Shown: positions 8,020 through 15,272 of the stretch, piece by piece
Layout: each line of letters begins with the position of its first letter
Position numbering within the stretch: the stretch's first letter is position 1
From: Gemmatimonadota bacterium
GTDB taxonomy: Bacteria > Gemmatimonadota > Gemmatimonadetes > Longimicrobiales > Gaopeijiaceae
DNA length: 32,927 bases
Assembly (NCBI GenBank): GCA_029262115.1
Contig: JAJCZZ010000009.1
Coordinates: 1 to 32,927 of the forward strand
Reading direction: 5' to 3'
Position numbers and translations under genes: made by a program
Notes under the pieces: generated by a model
The model's database searches: none
Told to the model about the DNA's origin: nothing
The model's input: only the letters and a program-made list of their open reading frames with translations

Positions 8020-9510
8020 TCAGTTCGCGCGGACGGCTCGCCCGACCGCCCACGACCGCATGGCGTCGATCTTCTCCGCCATGGTGACGGACAGCGGCCT
8101 GGTCGCCGCCACTTCGCTCAGGAGGACGCTGTCGTCCACCTCCACGCCGGCGGCGAAGGCAGTATAGAGTCCCGACACGACCACTTGCTCCACCTCGGAC
8201 CCGCTGAAGCCGTCTGTCGCGCGGGCCAGCGACGCCAGGTCGAAACCGGAAACGTCCTTGCCCCTCCCGGTGAGGTGGATCCGGAAGACCTCGGCTCGCG
8301 TGCGGGAGTCCGGGAGGTCCACGAAGAAGATCTCCTCGAAGCGACCCTTTCTGAGGAACTCCGGCGGCAGGCTCTGGATGTCGTTGGCCGTGGCCACCAC
8401 GAACACGTCGCCGCGCCGGTCCTGCATCCACGAAAGGAAGGAGCCGAGGATGCGCTGGCTGACCCCTCCGTCGTCTCCGCCTCCGGACGCGAACGCCTTT
8501 TCCAGTTCGTCGATCCACAATACTACCGGTGCCATCCGTTCCGCCGCGGCCATGGCGCGCTTGAAGTTGGACTCGCTCTCGCCGATGAACTTGTTGTACA
8601 GATTCGACGGATCCAGCTTGAGCAGAGGGAGCCCCCATTCATTCGCCACGGCTTTCGCACACAGACTCTTCCCGCAGCCGGGGACGCCGAGGAGCAGCAT
8701 CCCCTTGGGGAACTCGAGCCCGAAGTCGCGGGCGCGGTCGGGCGCCTCCACTACCGCCTTCCGTTTGCGGAGCCAGTCCTTGAGCGTGGCCAGGTCGGCC
8801 ACCTCCGCCATGGCTGTCTCCACCGGGTAGTACTCCAGCAGGCCGTCCCGCTCCACGATCCTGCGCTTCGCGTCCACGACGTGGCGGATGTCGTCGGGTC
8901 CGAGCGTCGCGTCCTCGACGATGGCCTTCGTGAGGATCTTCTCCGCCTCCATCAGCGTCAGCCCGGAGAGATGCCCGACGAGCACGCTCACGTCTTCCTT
9001 TCTGAGCGTGACCCGGATGTCCTGGCGTGCGGACAGATCGCGGACGATACGCTCCAGCAGTTGACGGAACTCGCGGTCCGAGGGGCCGGGTAGCGTCACA
9101 TGGGCGGTGACTTCCCGCAGGACGGGAGGAAGCGCGTCGGTGGTTCCGGTCAGTACGACAGCACCGCGAACGTCGCGCATGAGTGCGGCGGCGTCCCGGA
9201 TATGGGCGTTGAGCAAGTCCTTCTGAGGAAGGCTCCCGACCAACCCCTGAACATGATAGACGCCTTCCAGGGGGGAGGCCCCGATGTGGCGAAACGCCTT
9301 CACGGGCTCCGACGTATCGTAGATCCCGTCCTCCGCGTTCCCGCGACGAATACCCTGCGAGCGTGTCCAGGTGAAGAACGGGACCCGGAGACGCGAGGCC
9401 ACATACCGAAGGAGCGCGTTGGCTCGCTCCTCCTCCGGCGTGTCGAGCCAGATCAGGCCGTGCCGCGCCCGGATCAGGAGCTCGAGATCACGAATCGCGT
9501 CGTGCGGCAT
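8020..9510 (-). CDS. Ycf46-like AAA+ ATPase
   Basis: Protein of 496 residues. The C-terminal AAA+ module has Walker A GVPGCGKS (275-282), Walker B VVLWIDELEKAF (329-340), sensor-1 Asn in VVATANDIQ (371-379) and arginines at FLRKGRFEE for the finger. The N-terminal 240 residues start with LLIRARHGLIWLDTPEEERA and include VVLTGTTDALPPVL, a degenerate ATPase-like half without a P-loop. This architecture matches Ycf46, a conserved AAA protein of cyanobacteria, plastids and many bacteria that has been linked to photosynthetic or CO2 regulation in cyanobacteria. Its role here is unknown. It starts 4 nt after the MscS gene on the same strand, suggesting a joint job. Confidence 0.85.
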   Translation of the reverse strand: MPHDAIRDLELLIRARHGLIWLDTPEEERANALLRYVASRLRVPFFTWTRSQGIRRGNAEDGIYDTSEPVKAFRHIGASPLEGVYHVQGLVGSLPQKDLLNAHIRDAAALMRDVRGAVVLTGTTDALPPVLREVTAHVTLPGPSDREFRQLLERIVRDLSARQDIRVTLRKEDVSVLVGHLSGLTLMEAEKILTKAIVEDATLGPDDIRHVVDAKRRIVERDGLLEYYPVETAMAEVADLATLKDWLRKRKAVVEAPDRARDFGLEFPKGMLLLGVPGCGKSLCAKAVANEWGLPLLKLDPSNLYNKFIGESESNFKRAMAAAERMAPVVLWIDELEKAFASGGGDDGGVSQRILGSFLSWMQDRRGDVFVVATANDIQSLPPEFLRKGRFEEIFFVDLPDSRTRAEVFRIHLTGRGKDVSGFDLASLARATDGFSGSEVEQVVVSGLYTAFAAGVEVDDSVLLSEVAATRPLSVTMAEKIDAMRSWAVGRAVRAN

Positions 9511-9514
9511 CGAG

Positions 9515-10399
9515 TCAGGACGCCCGCGAAACGTTCGCGATCGATTCCTCGATCGGTGGGGCCAGATGGATGTCGAGTTGCGGGAACGCGATCACGATTT
9601 CCGCATTCTGCAGTGCCCACCAGACCTCCTCGTGGAGGTCCGATGACACCATCGGGGCGGTCCACGGATCAGCCGTCCAGACGGAAACCTCATAGTTGAC
9701 CGACGAGTCGCCGAAGCCCAGGAGTTGGACCACGGGATCTCGGAGACTCTTCCACGACTCGGCATTCACGACGCCTTCCAGGATCTGGCGTACCTGCGCC
9801 AGGTCGGAGCTGTATGTGACACCGACGGGCACCCTGATCCGGAAGTGGGAGTCGGACATCGTGTAGTTCTTCACCGTGCCCTGCGCGAGCACGGTATTCG
9901 GGATGATGAGTTGTTCGTCGTCTCGGGTCCGCGCGACCGTGGCGCGGATTCCCATCTTTTCGACCCGGACCACACGTCCCTCGACCTCGAGGATATCCAT
10001 CGGCTTGATCGACCGCTCGAACAGGAGGATCAGCCCCGACAGGAAGTTCTGCGCGACGTTCTGGAACGCGAACGAGATTCCGACCGCGAACACGGCACCC
10101 GCGGCGAACAAAGCTCCGAGGTTGATGCCGATGTTGGTGATCGCGGTGGCGAATCCGACCCCGAGGACCACGAAGGTGATCAGCTTGGTCGTGATGGCGC
10201 GTGTGCCTGAATCGTCGATGCCCCGCCGATCCATGGCGCGATTCGCGCTTTTCTCGAGGAGGCGGGACGCCATCACCGTGAGGAGGATGATCAGCGCGAA
10301 CGTCAGAATGCTGATCAAGGTGATCGGCGTTCCAAATATGGCCGTCAGTTCCGTATTGAGAATCTGATCGAGCAGAGACGTGAGTTCCTGGAAGGTCAT
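9515..10399 (-). CDS. MscS-family mechanosensitive channel
   Basis: Protein of 294 residues in the inner membrane. Three helices are visible: ITLISILTFALIILLTVMA, LITFVVLGVGFATAI, and the pore helix in LGALFAAGAVFAVGISFAF continuing as QNVAQNFLSGLILLFERSI. A beta domain follows (DILEVEGRVVRVEKMGIRAT, IIPNTVLAQGTVKNYT), then the C-terminal alpha/beta domain. The length is normal for small MscS channels, which release solutes on hypo-osmotic shock. The ATG at 10399 has GGAG 9 nt upstream and gives a usual N-terminus; the ATG at 10459 would add 20 Pro/Gly-rich residues. It is the first gene of a two-gene unit with the AAA ATPase and diverges from the ECF sigma gene. Confidence 0.92.
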   Translation of the reverse strand: MTFQELTSLLDQILNTELTAIFGTPITLISILTFALIILLTVMASRLLEKSANRAMDRRGIDDSGTRAITTKLITFVVLGVGFATAITNIGINLGALFAAGAVFAVGISFAFQNVAQNFLSGLILLFERSIKPMDILEVEGRVVRVEKMGIRATVARTRDDEQLIIPNTVLAQGTVKNYTMSDSHFRIRVPVGVTYSSDLAQVRQILEGVVNAESWKSLRDPVVQLLGFGDSSVNYEVSVWTADPWTAPMVSSDLHEEVWWALQNAEIVIAFPQLDIHLAPPIEESIANVSRAS

Positions 10400-10570
10400 G
10401 GGAGTTGCTCCGGGGAAGTCGAGGGGCCCGCGGTCGCCAACCTGCCGAGGCGGGGGCACGGCTGTCCAGCCGCCTGGCCGGTAGACCCCGGCGATTCGTG
10501 CGTTGTAGCCTTGGACACCCGGTAGGTGGCGCCGTCGCCGCCTCGAGGGGGGGAGCGCCAGGAGGGTGCG

Positions 10571-11152
10571 GTGGAACTGGAACGAATTCGGAAAGGAGAC
10601 ACGGAGGCGTTGGGCGCCCTACTTGCCGACGCATGGGCTCCGCTCGTCCAGTTCCTTGCCCGGATGACCGAGTCGGACGATGCGGCAGAGGACGCCGCGC
10701 AGGAGGCGTTTGTCCGCCTCTGGGAGCGGCGGGAGCGGTGGACCGAGGGGTCGGCTCGGGCAGTCCTGTTCCGGATCGCGCGGAACGTCGCGCTCGACCA
10801 GACCAGGCGGTTGGACGTCCGCGCGCGCTTCGCCGACTCCGTCCCGAGGCCCTCCCGGCCTTCAACGCCGGTCGACGACCTCAGTCTGCTGGAGGCGCGC
10901 TCCCGCGTGGACGAGGCCCTGGCCGCACTCCCCGCTCGGAGGCGCCAACTGTTCGAGCTCGTGCGATTCGACGGCATGTCCTACCGAGAGGCGGCGCACG
11001 TGCTGGACCTCTCACCTCAGACGGTGGCGAATCAGATGAGTCTGGCCCTGCGAGACCTGCGAACGCTGCTGTCCGACTTCCTTCCGCCCGTCGCTCCGTC
11101 GGACATCGACGGCGCTGACGGACAGCCGAAAGGGGAGCACGCCGATGGATGA
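10571..11152 (+). CDS. ECF sigma factor (FecI/RpoE type)
   Basis: Sigma-70 family protein of 193 residues. Region 2 reads DDAAEDAAQEAFVRLWERRE, then SARAVLFRIARNVALDQTRR, which together form the core-binding and -10-binding helices. Region 4 is ALAALPARRRQLFELVRF, then GMSYREAAHVLDLSPQTVAN with a clear helix-turn-helix. The GTG at 10571 has AGGAGG 5 nt upstream, so I prefer it to the GTG at 10526. The 3' end overlaps the FecR gene by 8 nt. Together with the FecR and STN-receptor genes it forms a Fec-like cassette. Its target is presumably the operon itself and uptake genes. Confidence 0.92.
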   Translation: MELERIRKGDTEALGALLADAWAPLVQFLARMTESDDAAEDAAQEAFVRLWERRERWTEGSARAVLFRIARNVALDQTRRLDVRARFADSVPRPSRPSTPVDDLSLLEARSRVDEALAALPARRRQLFELVRFDGMSYREAAHVLDLSPQTVANQMSLALRDLRTLLSDFLPPVAPSDIDGADGQPKGEHADG

Positions 11153-12119
11153 GCTGATCCTTCGCCATCTGGCGGGGCGGGCCACCGATCTTGAAGCCCG
11201 ACGACTGGAGCGCTGGTACGCGGAGTCCGCGGAGAACCGACGCAGGGTCGATGAACTCCGCGCCGTCTGGGTCGCCACGGGCACGGACGGCGGGTCCGGG
11301 AGCCCCTCCGGTGAGCCGCCCCCTCTGGACTGGATCGTCGCGACGGCCGAAGGGCGCCGGCGGAAAGCCGAGGGGGCCGAGCGGCGCCGAACGATCGTCC
11401 GCTCGCCATGGCTGGTGCTGCTCGGCACCGCCGCGGCCGCGGCGGTTGTCGTCGTCGCCTCCCCGGGCGACGCGCCCCGGGAGCCTGACGTGCGCCTTCG
11501 GGCGGTCGAAACAGCGACGGGATCGAGCGATGTGACCACGATGTCGCTCTCCGATGGCAGCGTGATCCGCTTGGCCTCCGCGTCGGCGGTCGAATTCCCT
11601 GTTGTCGCCGGCGTGCGGGCGGTCGACCTCAGCGGTAGGGCGTTCTTCGCCGTCCGACCGGATACGCTCCCGTTCGTGGTCCGCACGGCGGCCGGCGAGG
11701 TGACCGTCCGCGGGACTCGATTCGAACTATTCGAGGACCCGGGCGGCCTGCGGGTCATCGTGGTCGAAGGTCGGGTGGCCGCCGAAGGCCACGGAGGAAG
11801 CGTCTTGATCGTCGCTGGCCAGGTCGCTCGGATCGGTACGGACGGGGTGCCCATGGTGGAGTCGAACGTGGACGTGTGGTCGTTGCTCGACTGGGAGGGC
11901 GGCTTGTTGGTGTTCAGCGAGACGCCGCTGGGTCAGGTGGTGGCCGAGCTGCAGCGACGGTTCGGCGTGCCCGTTTCTCTCGCCGACCCGTCTCTGGCGG
12001 GGCGGCGCATCACCGCGTGGTTTGGAGACGACTCGTTGGACGAGGTGGCCGAGGCCATCTGTCTCGTGGCGGGGGTGTCGTGCGAGACGCGGGGCGGGGG
12101 AGTTCGGCTGGGACGATGA
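11145..12119 (+). CDS. FecR-type anti-sigma factor / sensor
   Basis: Protein of 324 residues. The N-terminal cytoplasmic part (1-85) has the FecR-type helical start with LERWYAESAENRRRVDELRAV (about 23-43; Trp24, Trp43). A single membrane helix (WLVLLGTAAAAAVVVVAS) follows at about 89-106. The periplasmic FecR domain contains LSDGSVIRLASASAVEFP, DLSGRAFFAV, and VRGTRFELF. A C-terminal STN-like module (FSETPLGQVVAELQRRFGVP, then DSLDEVAEAICLVAGV) probably meets the receptor. In Fec-like systems this protein carries the outer-membrane signal to the sigma factor. It overlaps both neighbours (ATG inside the sigma gene; TGA overlaps the receptor ATG). Confidence 0.9.
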   Translation: MDELILRHLAGRATDLEARRLERWYAESAENRRRVDELRAVWVATGTDGGSGSPSGEPPPLDWIVATAEGRRRKAEGAERRRTIVRSPWLVLLGTAAAAAVVVVASPGDAPREPDVRLRAVETATGSSDVTTMSLSDGSVIRLASASAVEFPVVAGVRAVDLSGRAFFAVRPDTLPFVVRTAAGEVTVRGTRFELFEDPGGLRVIVVEGRVAAEGHGGSVLIVAGQVARIGTDGVPMVESNVDVWSLLDWEGGLLVFSETPLGQVVAELQRRFGVPVSLADPSLAGRRITAWFGDDSLDEVAEAICLVAGVSCETRGGGVRLGR

Positions 12120-14729
12120 TCAGAATCCGCGGGGGGCACGGGATGAGGGGATGGGTAGCGGTGGTGATCGGGATGGGTGGTCCGCTGCAGGCGGCTGGGC
12201 AGGAGGCGGATTCGCTACTTCGACGTCCGGCGTTCCTGGACGTTCGGGCCGAGCCGGTGGCGGACGCGTTGCGGGCCCTTCAACGGAGCTCGGGCGTGGC
12301 GCTAGCGTTCAGCTCGGACCTCCTGCCCGTGGGGCGCTTCGTCGACTGCCCCTGTATGACGCTCACGGTGGCGGCCGCCCTCGACCGGATTCTGGAAGGA
12401 ACGGGGCTGACGTACAGAGAGGGTCGACGTCAGGTCCTGATCGGGCGCGGGAGCGACGGAGGTGCGGTGACGCCGCCGGATCGCATCCTCGGTTTCGTCG
12501 TGGAGGAGGGTATCGGGAGGCCAGTCGCGGGTGCCGAGATCGTCACCGACTCGGGAACGGTGGTCTTGACTGGAGACGACGGACGGTTCGTCCTCGCACG
12601 CATGGCCGCTCGGGGGGTCCGGAGCCTCCGCGTGGAAGCGCTCGGGTATCGCCCCACGACGGTCTCGCTGACGGAAGGCGTGTCGGCCGTTCGGGTGGAG
12701 ATCGAGCGGGCGCCGATCCCGCTGGCTGAGCTCGTCATCGCCCCAGGCAGCTTCGGGGTGTTGGACGTGGCTCCGACGACGGCGGGCATATCGGTGAGCC
12801 GTGAGGACATCGAAGCCATCCCCCAGATCGGAGATGACGTATTCCGCACGCTGAAGCGCATGCCTGGGGTGAGCACGGACGACGTGTCCACCCGACTGAG
12901 CGTGCGAGGCGGCACGCCACGCGAGGTCCTGGTCCGACTGGACGGCTTGGAGCTGTTCGAACCGTACCACCTCAAGGATCTCGACGGCGCACTCGGCATC
13001 GTCGACGTGCAGGCCCTCGGCGGAATCGACCTCGTCACGGGCGGCTTCCCGGTCGAGTTCGGCGACCGCACGTCGGCCGTCTTCGACATGCACAGTCGGC
13101 GCCCGCCCGCTGAAGGTACGCGCACCACGCTCGGACTCAGCCTGAGCTCGCTGTCCGCGGTCAGTCAGGGGAGCTTCGCGGGAGGACGAGGTCACTGGCT
13201 GGGCTCGGCACGGCGAGGCTTTCTCGAGTACCTCCTGGCCGTCACGGAAGTCTCGGACGATCTCAGGCCGACATACTGGGATGCCCTTGGTCGGGTGCAC
13301 TACCTCCCTTCGGATCGACACGCGCTGTCTGCGCAGGTCCTGTACGCCGGTGACGACATGCGCTGGCTCGACGGCGCGACCGGCTCGGGCGTTCGCAGCG
13401 CGTGGACCAACGGCTACGGGTGGGTGACCTGGGCCTCGTCGTGGAACGGTCGCCTGCGAACCGAGACGGTTGCGTCGGTCGGACGCCTGACCCGGGACCG
13501 CGTCGGGGACGCCAACAACCCCGACGGGGGTGGCTTCAGTCCGCTGACGAGCGCTGTCCGCGACCTGTCGACGGTCGAGTTCGGTGCCCTTCGACAGGAT
13601 GTGTCGCTCGATCTCGGTCCCGACCTCCTTGTGAAAGCGGGGGGTGAGTTCCGTGGTAGCTCGGCGAACTACGACTATGCGGCGCACTCGACCCGGTACG
13701 CGGTGGACGGGAGTGGCGCTCTCCACGTGTCGGCACAGCAGACGGCGGTGTCGGTCGCACCGTCCGGACGGGAAGGTGCGGGGTGGATGGCGCTGCGCGG
13801 TCGTTTGGGGCGGTTCTCCCTGGAGGGGGGCGCGCGGTTCGACCGGTACACACTGACCGACGACTCCGAATGGTCGCCTCGGCTCCTCGGGCGCTGGGAT
13901 CCGGACGAACGTACGAGCATGAAAGGGAGCTGGGGTCGGTACGTCCAGGGCCAGGGGATCCACGAATTGGCGTCGCAAGACGGGCAGGACACCTTCCGAT
14001 CGGCCGAGGTGGCCCACCAGGCCGCACTCGGAGTGGAGCGCCGGGTCGAGCCTGGCCGTTCGGCTGGAAGCGTACCACCGCTCTGTCCACAACCCGCTGG
14101 TGGAGTATGTGAACCTGTCGCGAGAGGTGAATCCGATCCCCGAGGTGGAGTCCGATCGACGGCCGGTTCAGGCGGACGAGAGCCGGGCCCGGGGTGTGGA
14201 AGCGGTCCTCACACATGACGGTACCGGCGTCCTGTCCTGGTCGGCGGCGTATGCGCTCGCATGGACGGATGGGCTTGTCGATGGAGTGTGGCGGCCGAGG
14301 ACTCTGGACCAGCGCCATACCGTGAACCTGGGGGCCGCCTGGCGGATCGGAGACGCCTGGCAACTCTCGGGTTCATGGCAGTACCACACCGGGTGGCCGT
14401 TCACCGAGCAGTTTCTGGATCTTCGGATCGTCGAGGGCATGGACGGCCAGACGCGGGTCAACTTCCTCGACCGTGGCTTCGGTCCCCTCAATGCCGAGCG
14501 CCTCCCGGCGTACCACCGGCTCGATCTACGCGGCACGCGGGCGTTCACGCTTCCGGACAGCCGGCTGGAGGTGTACCTGGACGTGTTCAACGCCTACAAC
14601 CGACGGAACCTACGCGGACTGGCCTGGAGCTTACGCGCGAACGGCGACGGTTCGTTCCGTGCGGCTCGGGGAGACGGCGAGGAGCAACTCCCCATCATGC
14701 CGACGCTGGGGCTCCGCTGGGTCTTCTGA
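12116..14729 (+). pseudogene. STN-domain TonB-dependent receptor, frameshifted
   Basis: Outer-membrane receptor of about 870 codons, if the frames are joined. After a signal peptide come an STN domain (FLDVRAEPVADALRALQRSS), a carboxypeptidase-regulatory-like domain (ILGFVVEEGIGRPVAGAEIV), a plug (DDVFRTLKRMPGVSTDD, LSVRGGTPREVLVRLDGLEL) and a beta-barrel ending in LPIMPTLGLRWVF. The first frame, from ATG 12116, is barrel-like to about 14038 and then becomes a meaningless Pro/Gly-rich run that stops at 14218. Barrel sequence resumes in another frame as EWSAGSSLAVRLEAYHRS from 14031 to 14729. An indel near 14030-14040 therefore breaks the gene, unless it is a sequence error. The STN domain and overlap with fecR indicate a signalling receptor; its ligand is unknown. 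Confidence 0.82.
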
Positions 14730-14893
14730 GTCGGGTGGCGGGTGGTGATCAAGGCGCCGCCTTCAGGTGTCGGGTTCGGTGCCGGGGTCGAGCGGCGAGC
14801 GATGGTGAGGTGGCGATCGGTCGCTCGGCCGCCGGAGCACCTCCCGACGTTCCGCCGGCAGCGCCTCCCAACCTTCCGCCAGCAGCACCCGTC

Positions 14894-14940
14894 TACTAGT
14901 ATAGCCAGGATATAGTATAGCAAAGCTATCTACCGGAGAG
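14894..14940 (+). promoter_or_regulatory. AT-rich operator/promoter of the PadR-ADOP pair
   Basis: In otherwise GC-rich DNA this patch holds TAGTATAG twice (14897-14904 and 14913-14920, 16 bp apart), the palindrome TACTAGTA (14894-14901) and the dyad ATAGC-AAA-GCTAT (14917-14929). TATAGT (14911-14916) could be the -10 element. GGAGAGG (14935-14941) is the ribosome site for the ATG at 14944. Spacing of the repeats near one and a half helical turns suits a dimeric winged-helix repressor, so autoregulation by PadR is inferred. Confidence 0.5.
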
Positions 14941-14943
14941 GCA

Positions 14944-15270
14944 ATGGGACGCGCAGGGCTCGGAGAGTTCGAGCACCAGATTCTGCTCATCATCCTCCGC
15001 CTCGGTCGAGAAGGCTATTCGGTGTCGATCGTGGCGGAACTCGAGGCACGAACGGGACGCGAGGCCGCGACGGCCGCCGTCTACATCGCGTTGCGCCGTC
15101 TGGAAAAGAAGGGCCTGCTGTCGTCCCGCCTCGAACCCCCCGAGCAGAGTGGGTCTCCCTATCCCCGTCGCTACTTCGCGCTGACGGAGGCGGCGTTCGA
15201 ACCACTTCGCCAGGCTCGACGGGCGTTGCTCGAACTCTGGGACGGCCTCGAGCCGGTTCTGGACGACTGA
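14944..15270 (+). CDS. PadR-family transcriptional regulator
   Basis: Protein of 108 residues with the PadR winged helix: LGEFEHQILLIILRLGREGY (6-25), AATAAVYIALRRLEKKGLLS as recognition helix and start of the wing, and RRYFALTEAAFEPL for the last strand and helix. It lacks the long C-terminal dimerisation domain, as is usual for PadR proteins paired with ADOP permeases in Acidobacteria and Gemmatimonadota. The Shine-Dalgarno is good and the upstream dyads likely bind it. The permease starts 2 nt after its stop, so this is a two-gene operon. The effector is unknown. Confidence 0.92.
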   Translation: MGRAGLGEFEHQILLIILRLGREGYSVSIVAELEARTGREAATAAVYIALRRLEKKGLLSSRLEPPEQSGSPYPRRYFALTEAAFEPLRQARRALLELWDGLEPVLDD

Positions 15271-15272
15271 CG

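Noticed and set aside
7975-8025. Possible bidirectional terminator between the convergent HD-GYP and AAA genes
   Set aside because: The stem AGAC..CGCGC / GCGCGTCT is interrupted and lacks U-runs on both strands.
12302-14092. 596-codon reverse-strand open frame across the receptor gene
   Set aside because: The forward frame has clear STN, plug and barrel signatures. The reverse product is rich in Arg/His/Pro without domains.
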